From NCBI GenBank assembly GCA_900544425.1, contig UQUX01000030.1, positions 1-16,749 of the forward strand: a stretch of DNA of 16,749 bases, given 5' to 3'. The notes beneath the pieces are model-generated. The model searched no databases. It worked only from the letters and a program-made list of their open reading frames with translations, and was not told the DNA's origin. A program made the translations under genes and the position numbers. Source of the DNA: an uncultured Collinsella sp. GTDB lineage: Bacteria > Actinomycetota > Coriobacteriia > Coriobacteriales > Coriobacteriaceae. This document shows, one piece after another, positions 6,701-13,530 of this stretch (the stretch's first letter is position 1; the number at the start of each line of letters is the position of its first letter).

Positions 6701-7398
6701 CGGCCAACCTCCTCGACGATGTTGACGAAGTTCTTAAGGATGCGCTGACCCAGCGCGGAGGATTTCTCGGGATGGAACTGGCAGCCCCACACATTGCCGT
6801 GGCGCACGATGCACGGGAAACTCCGTGTATAGTGCGTGCGCGCCAACACATCGGTGGCATCGACGTCGCCGGCCACCGCGTAGCTGTGGGTGAAGTACAT
6901 ATTGGCGCCCTCGGCAAAACCGGCGAGCAGCGGATCGGCCGCGCCGGCAGGCGTCATGTGCACCTGATCCCAGCCCACGTGCGGGACCTTCAGTCGGCTC
7001 GACTCCAAGCGCGTGCACGAGCCGCACATAATACCCAGGCCATCGACCCAGGGACCGTCAGCCTGTTCGGGAGCGTTTCCGTCCGCGACCGCGCCCTCGT
7101 CCGCCGGCACGCCCTCGTGGCCGCGCTCAAAAAATAGCTGAAGGCCCAGGCAGATGCCGAGCAGCGGAGTTCCAGCGGCGACGGCATCGAGCACGGCCGC
7201 CTCCTCGCCGCTCTGGCGCATAAAGGCGATCGCGTCATAGAACGCGCCCACGCCCGGGATGACCAGGCCGTCGGCGTTACGGATCTGCTCCGGATCGTCC
7301 GATGTGCAGGCGGCGGCACCGGCGCGCGCAAGCCCGCGCACGACGCTCGACAAGTTGCCCTTGTGGTAGTCGACCACCACAATCTTCGGTCCGCCCAC
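6697..7398 (-). CDS. hisH: Imidazole glycerol phosphate synthase glutaminase subunit HisH
   Basis: Class I glutamine amidotransferase that supplies ammonia to HisF. The catalytic triad is visible: nucleophile Cys83 in GICLGLQ, and His209 and Glu211 in FHPEKSS. Also present are IVVVDYHKGNLSSV at the N-terminus, the IPGVGAF oxyanion-region motif (47-53) and VPHVGWDQV. The start is taken as GTG 7398, which has a GAGGAGG ribosome-binding site and puts the family beta strand near the N-terminus; the open frame continues upstream through the spacer and into hisB but with no family similarity. At 233 residues it is longer than the usual 200-210, because of an inserted acidic stretch at about residues 95-120, before the GLGIM block. 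It overlaps hisA by four bases and follows hisB after a 79-bp spacer carrying a strong hairpin. Confidence 0.94.
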   Translation of the reverse strand: MGGPKIVVVDYHKGNLSSVVRGLARAGAAACTSDDPEQIRNADGLVIPGVGAFYDAIAFMRQSGEEAAVLDAVAAGTPLLGICLGLQLFFERGHEGVPADEGAVADGNAPEQADGPWVDGLGIMCGSCTRLESSRLKVPHVGWDQVHMTPAGAADPLLAGFAEGANMYFTHSYAVAGDVDATDVLARTHYTRSFPCIVRHGNVWGCQFHPEKSSALGQRILKNFVNIVEEVGR

Positions 7399-7423
7399 GC
7401 GACCCCTCCTCTTCTCATCATCC

Positions 7424-7464
7424 AAAACCACCACAAAGGTGCCTGTCCCCTTCGTGGTGGTTTT
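7424..7464 (-). repeat. Strong hairpin in the hisB-hisH spacer (attenuator or palindromic repeat)
   Basis: Read on the minus strand, AAAACCACCACGAAGG pairs with CCTTTGTGGTGGTTTT over 16 positions (one G-U), with a 9-nt loop containing GGACAGG. The 3' arm ends in four T and the 5' arm begins with four A, so it could act weakly as a terminator in either direction. It lies 13 nt after the hisB stop and about 25 nt before the hisH start, so it sits inside the operon. Confidence 0.75.
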
Positions 7465-7477
7465 ACCCTTGTGACGG

Positions 7478-8065
7478 TTACAGCGAGCCCTTGGTGCTGG
7501 GGATGCCCTGCACGCGGGGATCGAACTCGCAGGCGTGGCGCATCGTGCGACCCACGGCCTTAAAGGCGGCCTCGATAATGTGATGCGAGTTGCCGCCCGC
7601 CAGCTCGCGCACGTGCAGCGTAAGTTTGGCATCGCGCGCAAAGGCATAGAAGAACTCGACAGCCAGCTCGGTATCGAAGCTGCCCACGCGCTCGGTCGGC
7701 ACGGGCAGCTCGCAGTAGGCCTGGCCGCGACCCGAAATGTCCACGGCGGCCATCACGAGCGTCTCGTCCATGGCGATCGCCGCATCGGCAAAGCGCGTAA
7801 TACCCGCTTTGTCGCCCAGCGCCCGGCAAAACGCCTCGCCCAGCACAATGCCCGTGTCCTCGACGGTATGGTGCGCATCGACTTCCACATCGCCTACCGC
7901 ATGCACCGTCAAATCGAACAGGCCATGGCGGCCAAAGGCGTTGAGCATGTGGTCGAAAAACGGCACGCCGGTCGAGATATCGCACGTACCGGTTCCATCC
8001 AGGTCGAGTTTGACGACAATGTCGGTCTCCCCCGTCTTGCGGGTCACCTCGGCATAACGGCCCAT
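7478..8065 (-). CDS. hisB: Imidazoleglycerol-phosphate dehydratase HisB (monofunctional)
   Basis: Dehydrates imidazole glycerol phosphate to imidazole acetol phosphate. The 195-residue protein contains only the dehydratase domain, as in most bacteria outside the enterobacteria. The Mn-binding histidine motifs of both half-domains are intact: FFDHML (36-41) with HHTVEDTGI (65-73), and GGNSHHIIEA (about 157-166). Other family blocks are TGVPFFDHM and the C-terminal STKGSL. The ATG at 8065 directly follows the hisC stop codon (TAGATG), with GGAGGAGATC at the end of hisC as ribosome-binding site. The missing phosphatase domain is supplied by the PHP enzyme encoded at 3386-4297. A 79-bp spacer with a hairpin separates it from hisH. 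Confidence 0.96.
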   Translation of the reverse strand: MGRYAEVTRKTGETDIVVKLDLDGTGTCDISTGVPFFDHMLNAFGRHGLFDLTVHAVGDVEVDAHHTVEDTGIVLGEAFCRALGDKAGITRFADAAIAMDETLVMAAVDISGRGQAYCELPVPTERVGSFDTELAVEFFYAFARDAKLTLHVRELAGGNSHHIIEAAFKAVGRTMRHACEFDPRVQGIPSTKGSL

Positions 8066-9181
8066 CTAGATCTCCTCCTTCACCAGCACGGCAAACGCAG
8101 CCAGTACCTCATCGTTTTCCTGCGGCGTGCCCACGGTAATGCGCAGACAGTCCGCAAGCCCCGGCGCATAGCTAAAGTCGCGCACCAAAATCGAATACTC
8201 GTCGCGTAGGCGCTCGCGCACGCGCGTGGCATGCGGCGTACGCACGAGCACAAAGTTCGCCGCGCTCGGCCATGCCTCCACGGGCAGGCCCTCGGTAGCC
8301 ATCGCGCGCAGGGCGCACAGCTCGCGCTCGCGCTCGGATGCGACCTGCGCCACCACAGGTGCATACGCATCGCGCGCACGCACGCAGGCAAGTGCTGCCG
8401 CCTGGCTCAGCACGTTAACTGAATAGATCTGGCGAATCGCCGCGAACACGTCGATGACTTCCGGCGCCGCGATCACGTAACCCAGACGCGTACCGGCAGC
8501 GCCAAACGCCTTGGACAACGTATGCAGAATCACCAGGTTGGGATGCTCGGCAATAAGCCCCTGCGCCGTGATGGCCGCGCCAAACGAATCGTCGGCAAAC
8601 TCAACGTAGGCCTCGTCGACCATCACCATGCCGGGGCACGCATCGCACAGGGCCGCGACAAAGTCGAGCGGTGCCACGTCACCCGTAGGATTGTTGGGCG
8701 AGGTCACGATCGCTAGGTTGCACTCGGGCGCCGCTGCGAGCACAGCCGCTTGGTCGAGCCTAAAGGTCGCCGGGTCGCGCCACACATCGCGCACCTCGGT
8801 CTGACAGAGCGACGCAAAGAACGCGTACTCGCTAAAGCACGGCGGGCAGTTGAGCAGGGTCCGTCCCGCGCCGCCAAACGCCAGCAGGTAGTTATAGAGC
8901 AGCTCGTCACCGCCGTTTCCCACGCAGACATTCTCGCGCGCCACACCATGCCAAGCGGCCAGCTCGTCGCGCAGATCGTTGGACATGGGATCGGGATAGC
9001 GGTTGAGCGGTGTAGCGGCCAGGGCGGCGTCGACCGCCTCGCGCACGCCAGCCGGCACGGGATAAGTGTTCTCGTTGGCCGAAAGGTTGATGCGTGTGGG
9101 CGTAAAGTTGGGATCGTAGGGCTCAATGCCGGCCAAGTAGGGCTGGACGAGCTCCTTCATACGGGGCGTGAGCTCGGCCAT
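8066..9181 (-). CDS. hisC: Histidinol-phosphate aminotransferase HisC
   Basis: Pyridoxal-phosphate enzyme that transfers the amino group from glutamate to imidazole acetol phosphate. The 371-residue protein is a fold-type I aminotransferase with INLSANENTYP (31-41), GNGGDELL (88-95), SPNNPTGD (161-168), MVDEAYVEF (187-195) and the Schiff-base lysine Lys224 in LSKAFGAAGTRLGY. A C-terminal CLRITVGTPQEN block contains the substrate-binding Arg. ATG 9181 is chosen because it lies one base after the hisD stop and uses the GGAGG at the hisD end as ribosome-binding site; the longer open frame reaching 9280 is inside hisD and has no family similarity. It abuts hisB with no gap, so hisD-hisC-hisB should be translationally coupled. 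Confidence 0.96.
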   Translation of the reverse strand: MAELTPRMKELVQPYLAGIEPYDPNFTPTRINLSANENTYPVPAGVREAVDAALAATPLNRYPDPMSNDLRDELAAWHGVARENVCVGNGGDELLYNYLLAFGGAGRTLLNCPPCFSEYAFFASLCQTEVRDVWRDPATFRLDQAAVLAAAPECNLAIVTSPNNPTGDVAPLDFVAALCDACPGMVMVDEAYVEFADDSFGAAITAQGLIAEHPNLVILHTLSKAFGAAGTRLGYVIAAPEVIDVFAAIRQIYSVNVLSQAAALACVRARDAYAPVVAQVASERERELCALRAMATEGLPVEAWPSAANFVLVRTPHATRVRERLRDEYSILVRDFSYAPGLADCLRITVGTPQENDEVLAAFAVLVKEEI

Positions 9182-9182
9182 A

Positions 9183-10619
9183 TTAGGCCTCCTTGCCAGT
9201 CGCGCCGGCGCCATCCGCGCTTGCAGCCGCCAGGTCCACGCCCTCGGCAACCGTCGCCACGGCGTCGCCCGGCCAGGCAACCTTGGTCAGGTCGGCCGCA
9301 GCGAGCGACTCGGCGCCCACGGCATCCTCGCCCTGCTCCAACACGCGGCGGCGCAGCGCGGCGGAAAGCGCGTGTGCCCACAGACCCTCGGCCTCGGCTA
9401 GACGCTGCGTGGCGGGAGCGTCGGAGAGCAGGCCCTCGGGTGTATAGCAAATGACACTCGAGCGCTTGACGAACTCTTCGACCGAAAGCGGGTTGGAGAA
9501 CATGGCCGTGCCGCCGGTCGGCAGCGTGTGGTTGGGGCCGGCAACATAATCGCCGAGCGGCTCGGAACTCCAAGCACCCACAAAGATGGCGCCGGCGTTG
9601 CGAATGCCGCCGAGCAGGCCCATCGCGTCCTTGCAGTGCAGCTCCAAGTGCTCGGGCGCCACGGTATTCACCGCCTCGACGGCGGCAGCCATGTCGGCGG
9701 CCACCACGATGGTGCCCTCATTGTCGAGCGAAGCACGCGTGATCTCGGCACGCGGGGACTGTGCCACCAGGATGTCGATACCCGCCTCGACCTCACGCGC
9801 AAACTGCTCGTCGCAGGTCACCAGATAGCAGGCTGCCAGCGGGTCGTGCTCGGCCTGGGCCATCAGGTCGGCCGCGACCACCATAGGCTTGGCCGTGGCA
9901 TCGGCCAGCACGCAGACCTCGGAGGGACCGGCGACCATATCGATACCCACGTCACCCGAGACAATCTGCTTGGCAGCGGCGACAAAGGCGTTGCCCGGGC
10001 CGGTAATCTTGTCGACACGCGGAATGGTCTCGGTACCGTACGCCAGCGCGGCCACGGCCTGGGCGCCGCCCACCATATAGATCTCGTCCACGCCGCCGAG
10101 CTTGGCGGCCGCGAGCGTATACGGGCTAATCAGTCCATCCTTTTGCGGCGGGGTTACCATGACCACGCGTTTGACGCCGGCCACCTTGGCGGGAATGGCG
10201 TTCATAAGCACCGTGGAGGGGTACTGCGCACGACCGCCCGGCACATAGATGCCGGCCGCAGCAAGCGGGGTCACCTTAACGCCGAGCATCGTGCCGTCCG
10301 GGCGCGTGGTAAACCAGCTCTGCTCGACCTCGCGCTGGTGGAACTCGCGAATCTGACGTGCAGCCTTCTCGAGCGCCGTGACAAAAGCGGGCTCGAGGCC
10401 TTCGAGCGCGGCATCGATCTGCTCTTGCGGCAGACGGAAGCTCTGCAGTTCAACGCCGTCAAAACGCTGACAGTAATCGCGCACCGCAGCATCGCCGTTG
10501 GCACGCACGTTGGCCACGATATCGCGGGCGGCGTCGACGATGTTTTGCGGCAGCACGCCCTTGCGGTTGAGCTGGTTGGTAACGAGGCGCTCACCGGGAG
10601 CAAGCTTGATGGTCTTCAT
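9183..10619 (-). CDS. hisD: Histidinol dehydrogenase HisD
   Basis: Zinc enzyme that oxidises histidinol to histidine in two NAD-dependent steps, ending the pathway. The product has 478 residues. Zinc ligands inferred by family alignment are Gln255 and His258 (MAQAEHDP), Asp357 (LGDYVAGPNHTLPT) and His416 (WAHALSAALRRR). The catalytic pair is Glu323-His324 in APEHLEL. The substrate and NAD-binding region PLAAAGIYVPGGRAQYPS (118-135) is intact. The family usually ends near residue 430, so residues 426-478 are an Ala-, Asp- and Glu-rich extension of unknown role. The ATG at 10619 has only a weak ribosome-binding site (GGGGATACC). It lies 105 bp after hisZG and one base before hisC. Confidence 0.96.
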   Translation of the reverse strand: MKTIKLAPGERLVTNQLNRKGVLPQNIVDAARDIVANVRANGDAAVRDYCQRFDGVELQSFRLPQEQIDAALEGLEPAFVTALEKAARQIREFHQREVEQSWFTTRPDGTMLGVKVTPLAAAGIYVPGGRAQYPSTVLMNAIPAKVAGVKRVVMVTPPQKDGLISPYTLAAAKLGGVDEIYMVGGAQAVAALAYGTETIPRVDKITGPGNAFVAAAKQIVSGDVGIDMVAGPSEVCVLADATAKPMVVAADLMAQAEHDPLAACYLVTCDEQFAREVEAGIDILVAQSPRAEITRASLDNEGTIVVAADMAAAVEAVNTVAPEHLELHCKDAMGLLGGIRNAGAIFVGAWSSEPLGDYVAGPNHTLPTGGTAMFSNPLSVEEFVKRSSVICYTPEGLLSDAPATQRLAEAEGLWAHALSAALRRRVLEQGEDAVGAESLAAADLTKVAWPGDAVATVAEGVDLAAASADGAGATGKEA

Positions 10620-10652
10620 TTCGGTATCCCCTATCGGTCGAGGCTATGTTCG

Positions 10653-10688
10653 AAAAACGAGAGGCCGGGCGGCGGCGCCAATCGGCCC
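10653..10688 (-). terminator. Weak hairpin with T-run in the hisZG-hisD spacer
   Basis: On the minus strand GGGCCG (10683-10688) can pair with CGGCCT (10662-10667), and CTCGTTTTT follows, giving five T at 10653-10657. The stem is short and the loop is GC-rich (it includes a GGCGCC palindrome). It could be a leaky attenuator inside the his operon, but it may have no function. Confidence 0.3.
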
Positions 10689-10724
10689 GCAGCCCAGACG
10701 TTGGGACGCCCGTGCGTGCTCGCG

Positions 10725-12440
10725 CTATTGTGCCGAGCCCGCAACGGGCTCAAAATGCTTGTCCTTCACGGCCGCCGCCAGGCGATCGGCCAAGTTGCGC
10801 ACGCGCGGGTCCAGGCGCGCGGCACCCGGGTTGACGAAGAATCGCGCCGTGCAGTCCATAATGCGACCGGTAATAACCAGGTCGTTATCGCGCAGCGTGG
10901 CGCCCGTGGCGGTAATGTCCACGATGCGGTCGGTCATGCCAACGATGGGGCCCAACTCAATATTGCCGTGCAGCGAAACGATGTCGGCATTCACGCCACG
11001 CTCGGCATACCAAGCGCTCGCGATGCGCGGGTACTTGGTGGCCACGCGAAGAGAACCGCGGCGGGCATAGTTGCGCTCGGCCTGGCCAGCGCGCCATGCG
11101 GGCTCCGCCTCGATAAACGTGCACAGGCCGTAGCCCAGATCGACCAGCTGCAGCAGGTTAAGGTCTGCCTCGATAAGCGAGTCCCAACCGCAGATGCCGC
11201 AATCGGCACCACCGCAGCCCACAAAGGCGGGTGCGTCGCTGGGGCGCACAATGACAAACTCGATATCTCCGACCACGCCCTCGCCGGCACGCGTGTCGCA
11301 ACCGCGCACGATTAGATGACGGCCGGGGTCACGCAGCTCAGAGACATCCAGGCCCGCGGCCTCGAGCACGTCGAGCGTGTCAGCCTTAAGCGAGCCCTTG
11401 GGCACGGCGATGCGCAGCGGGCCCTCGGCGCCACGGCCGACGGCGTGGTCGCCATCGGAAGCGGCATCCTCGGCCGAGGTGCGCGCGGCCTCCAGGCGCT
11501 CGAGCGAAAAGGCGAAGCCCGCCGCCGGCACCTCGATGCCGTCGCCAAACGCACCGGTAAAGATGGAGTCGTAGCGTCCGCCCGAACCGACCGGATCGGG
11601 CAGGCCGCCGGCATAGGCCTTAAAGACCAGACCCGTGTAGTAATCAAAAGAGTTCATGATGGAGAAGTCGAAGGACAGCACCTGGGCGTCCTCGGAAGCC
11701 AGGCCCTCGACCAGGGCACGCAGCTCGCGCGTCAGCGGCGCGACGATGCCGGCAGCCTCCAGCAGCGCATCCACGCGGTCGAGCACCTCGGCACCACCGT
11801 GCAGGCGCGGCAGCTCGCTAATGGCGGCCTTGACGGCATCGGACTCGGCGCTGGCAGCCACGCGGGCATCGAGGCCCACAAAGTCGTTGGCATGCACGCA
11901 GCGCAGGGCCTCGGCAGCCAGCTCACGATCCTCGCATACCGCGAGCAATTCCTTAAAAGGACGCACGCTGCCTGCGATAATGCGCGCATCGGGAAGTGCC
12001 AGCTCGCGCACGGCCTCGGCGACCAGCGAGACAATCTCGACATCGCCCGAGGCATCGCCCGCGCCGATAAGCTCAAAGCCCAACTGCGTAAACTGGCGCG
12101 AACCACCGGCATTGCGCTGACACTCGCGAACCACCGGCGCCTCGTAACGTAAGCGCAGAGGCAGGTCGGCCGCGCGCATGCGAGTCGAAACCAGGCGAAC
12201 GATCGGCAGCGTGTTGTCGGGACGGACCACCAGCAGGCGACCGTCGTCATCAAAGAGCTTAAACGGCGTATCCGCAATGCGGCCGCCTTCCTCGAGCGAA
12301 CCCTTGTCCTCGAGCAGCGGCGTCTCGACCGGAAGGTAATGATGCTCCCTGAAGCAGCCCTTCACCGTACATGCGATCTCCTCGCGCGCCTGAGCCTCCT
12401 CGGGCAATATGTCCCGGAATCCCCACGGTGTGGCCGTCAT
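10725..12440 (-). CDS. hisZG: HisZ-HisG fusion: ATP phosphoribosyltransferase with regulatory subunit
   Basis: Catalyses the first committed step, ATP plus PRPP to phosphoribosyl-ATP. One 571-residue frame joins two proteins that are normally separate subunits. Residues 1 to about 320 are HisZ, the histidyl-tRNA-synthetase-like regulator: TPWGFRDILPEEA (4-16), a class II motif 2-like region with RYEAPVVRECQ, QFTQLGFELIG (116-126), FDYYTGLVFKAY and GFAFSLERLEAA. Residues about 321-340 form an Asp/Ala/Gly-rich linker. Residues 341-571 are short-form HisG: LRIAVPKGSLKADTL, FVIVRPSDAPAFV, VATKYPRIASAWYAERGV, LHGNIELGPIVGMTDRIVD and the PRPP-binding loop ITATGATLRDN (509-519). The HisG part has three cysteines (409, 414, 417) in a segment that usually lacks them. 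A GAGGAGG ribosome-binding site precedes ATG 12440. It is the first gene of the his array. Confidence 0.95.
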   Translation of the reverse strand: MTATPWGFRDILPEEAQAREEIACTVKGCFREHHYLPVETPLLEDKGSLEEGGRIADTPFKLFDDDGRLLVVRPDNTLPIVRLVSTRMRAADLPLRLRYEAPVVRECQRNAGGSRQFTQLGFELIGAGDASGDVEIVSLVAEAVRELALPDARIIAGSVRPFKELLAVCEDRELAAEALRCVHANDFVGLDARVAASAESDAVKAAISELPRLHGGAEVLDRVDALLEAAGIVAPLTRELRALVEGLASEDAQVLSFDFSIMNSFDYYTGLVFKAYAGGLPDPVGSGGRYDSIFTGAFGDGIEVPAAGFAFSLERLEAARTSAEDAASDGDHAVGRGAEGPLRIAVPKGSLKADTLDVLEAAGLDVSELRDPGRHLIVRGCDTRAGEGVVGDIEFVIVRPSDAPAFVGCGGADCGICGWDSLIEADLNLLQLVDLGYGLCTFIEAEPAWRAGQAERNYARRGSLRVATKYPRIASAWYAERGVNADIVSLHGNIELGPIVGMTDRIVDITATGATLRDNDLVITGRIMDCTARFFVNPGAARLDPRVRNLADRLAAAVKDKHFEPVAGSAQ

Positions 12441-12610
12441 CTGGTGAGCCTCCTCATGCTGTATTTCATATAGAACAGAAGACCGGCATAGCTCCGCCGG
12501 TCTTCTGGGTACTTTAGCATACTAGAGTGTTTGCGGGGAAAATCGTCCTCCTCGGCTCACACCGTATTCATTTGGAAACATAGGAGCGGATTGTCGCAAC
12601 CCAACCCCAC
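12441..12610 (-). promoter_or_regulatory. Leader region of the his operon
   Basis: This 170-bp stretch between the FrlC-like gene and hisZG should contain the his promoter and 5' leader. A 12-bp hairpin lies at 12476-12507. I looked for a T-box (specifier region and AGGGTGGNACCGCG antiterminator sequence) and for a leader peptide with a run of His codons and found neither. No promoter hexamers of convincing quality and spacing were recognised. Confidence 0.4.
12476..12507 (-). terminator. 12-bp GC-rich hairpin upstream of hisZG (terminator or leader attenuator)
   Basis: CAGAAGACCGGC (12476-12487) and its exact inverted complement (12496-12507) flank an 8-nt loop. On the minus strand the stem is followed by TTCTATAT, a weak U-rich tail. 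It may end the upstream PTS/FrlC-like transcript, or lie in the hisZG leader and attenuate it, depending on where the his promoter is. Confidence 0.5.
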
Positions 12611-13447
12611 CTAGACGCCAATCGCACGACGATACTCTGCCATTACCTGCGCATCGGCAGCTGCGGGGTCGGCAAAATAGCGCCCGTCATAGGTCTCGGC
12701 CGAAACAACTCCGCGATAGCCGCGCGCCACCAGCCTATCCAGGTCGGCGCGCATATCGCGGTCGCCGTCACCCCAGGCAAGATGCGTCGTGCCATCTGCC
12801 GCAACATCGACAAAATGCACGTGGGCGACATCATCGCCAAGCAGATCGAAATAATCGTCGATGGTATCCCCCGCCACCGCCATAGCGCCCAAATCCAGAC
12901 ACGCCTTAAGTGCCGGATGACCAACTGCCTCGATCATGCGCTTCGTATCGGCCGCCGAGTTCACGATCATCGACTCAACCGGCTGCAGGGCCTCGAGCAC
13001 CAGTCGCACGCCGCGCTCTCCCGCATGCTCGGCAATCGCACGCAGCATCGAGGCGCTACGACCCCACGCGCCCTCGATCGGCTCGTTCAAAAATGCCCAG
13101 CCGCTCGAGACCATGACCTGCTCGGCTCCAAGTTCCGCCGCGATATCCACAACGTTCTTAAAGTACGCGAGCGTGCGGGTACGCGCCTCATTCCCGCGCG
13201 CCGCGATATTCCACGGCTTGGGGTTGTTCTGTTCGGGACAAAGTCCCACAATCCGAACCCCATACCGCTGCGACAGCTCCCGCACCTGCTCGAGCGAATC
13301 GTATCCATGGCAATCGACATACAGATGCATCGCCCCGGTCCAAAGCTCGCAACACGTGTAGCCCGAGGCCGCTGCCGAAGAAAAGAATTCCTCAAGGTCA
13401 AAATAACGATGGCTGATATTCATGACGGCAAGCTGCGGATACTCCAT
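12611..13447 (-). CDS. TIM-barrel sugar isomerase/epimerase, FrlC-like
   Basis: Member of the xylose-isomerase-like sugar phosphate isomerase/epimerase family, 278 residues. The expected metal-binding residues are Glu152 (LVLEALQP), Asp185 (KACLDLGAM), His209 or His211 (AHVHFVD) and Glu251 (GVVSAETYD). The arrangement, including a CELWTG block near residue 35, IVGLCPEQNN near 66 and EALQPVESMIVN, resembles fructoselysine 3-epimerase FrlC. The ATG at 13447 is preferred over a GTG at 13456 because AAAGGTGG lies five bases before it; that ribosome-binding site would be largely inside the longer reading frame. It follows the PTS IID gene by 83 bp, a spacer holding a terminator-like hairpin. With the PTS and the SIS deglycase it suggests handling of ketosamine epimers; substrate identity is inferred from context and not proven. 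Confidence 0.8.
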   Translation of the reverse strand: MEYPQLAVMNISHRYFDLEEFFSSAAASGYTCCELWTGAMHLYVDCHGYDSLEQVRELSQRYGVRIVGLCPEQNNPKPWNIAARGNEARTRTLAYFKNVVDIAAELGAEQVMVSSGWAFLNEPIEGAWGRSASMLRAIAEHAGERGVRLVLEALQPVESMIVNSAADTKRMIEAVGHPALKACLDLGAMAVAGDTIDDYFDLLGDDVAHVHFVDVAADGTTHLAWGDGDRDMRADLDRLVARGYRGVVSAETYDGRYFADPAAADAQVMAEYRRAIGV

Positions 13448-13464
13448 CTTGTCCACCTTTCGGC

Positions 13465-13498
13465 AAAAGGGCGCCGCAGCACAGTGTGCGCGACGCCC
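13465..13498 (-). terminator. Terminator-like hairpin between PTS IID and the FrlC-like gene
   Basis: On the minus strand GGGCGTCGC (13490-13498) pairs with GCGGCGCCC (13469-13477) with one G-U, extended by an inner GCAC/GTGC stem around a 3-nt loop, and TTTT follows directly. The T-run ends 17 bases before the ATG of the next gene and abuts its ribosome-binding site, leaving no room for another promoter. It is probably a partial terminator or regulated attenuator. Confidence 0.7.
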
Positions 13499-13530
13499 CC
13501 TCTTACATTATTCTCATTATGACGGATGCC

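Noticed and set aside
7399..7647. N-terminal extension of HisH into hisB
   Set aside because: The open frame continues upstream but runs through the hairpin and hisB in another frame; the GTG at 7398 has a strong ribosome-binding site and the family N-terminus.
9182..9280. 33-residue N-terminal extension of HisC
   Set aside because: It overlaps the end of hisD, has no conservation, and the ATG at 9181 has a ribosome-binding site in the normal position.
9528..11315. 595-codon open frame on the plus strand
   Set aside because: It lies entirely antisense to hisD and hisZG, which have clear catalytic motifs. Long antisense frames are expected in high-GC genes, and its product shows no family motif.
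12441..12610. T-box riboswitch for histidine upstream of hisZG
   Set aside because: No T-box consensus sequence or specifier-type stem could be found in the short leader.
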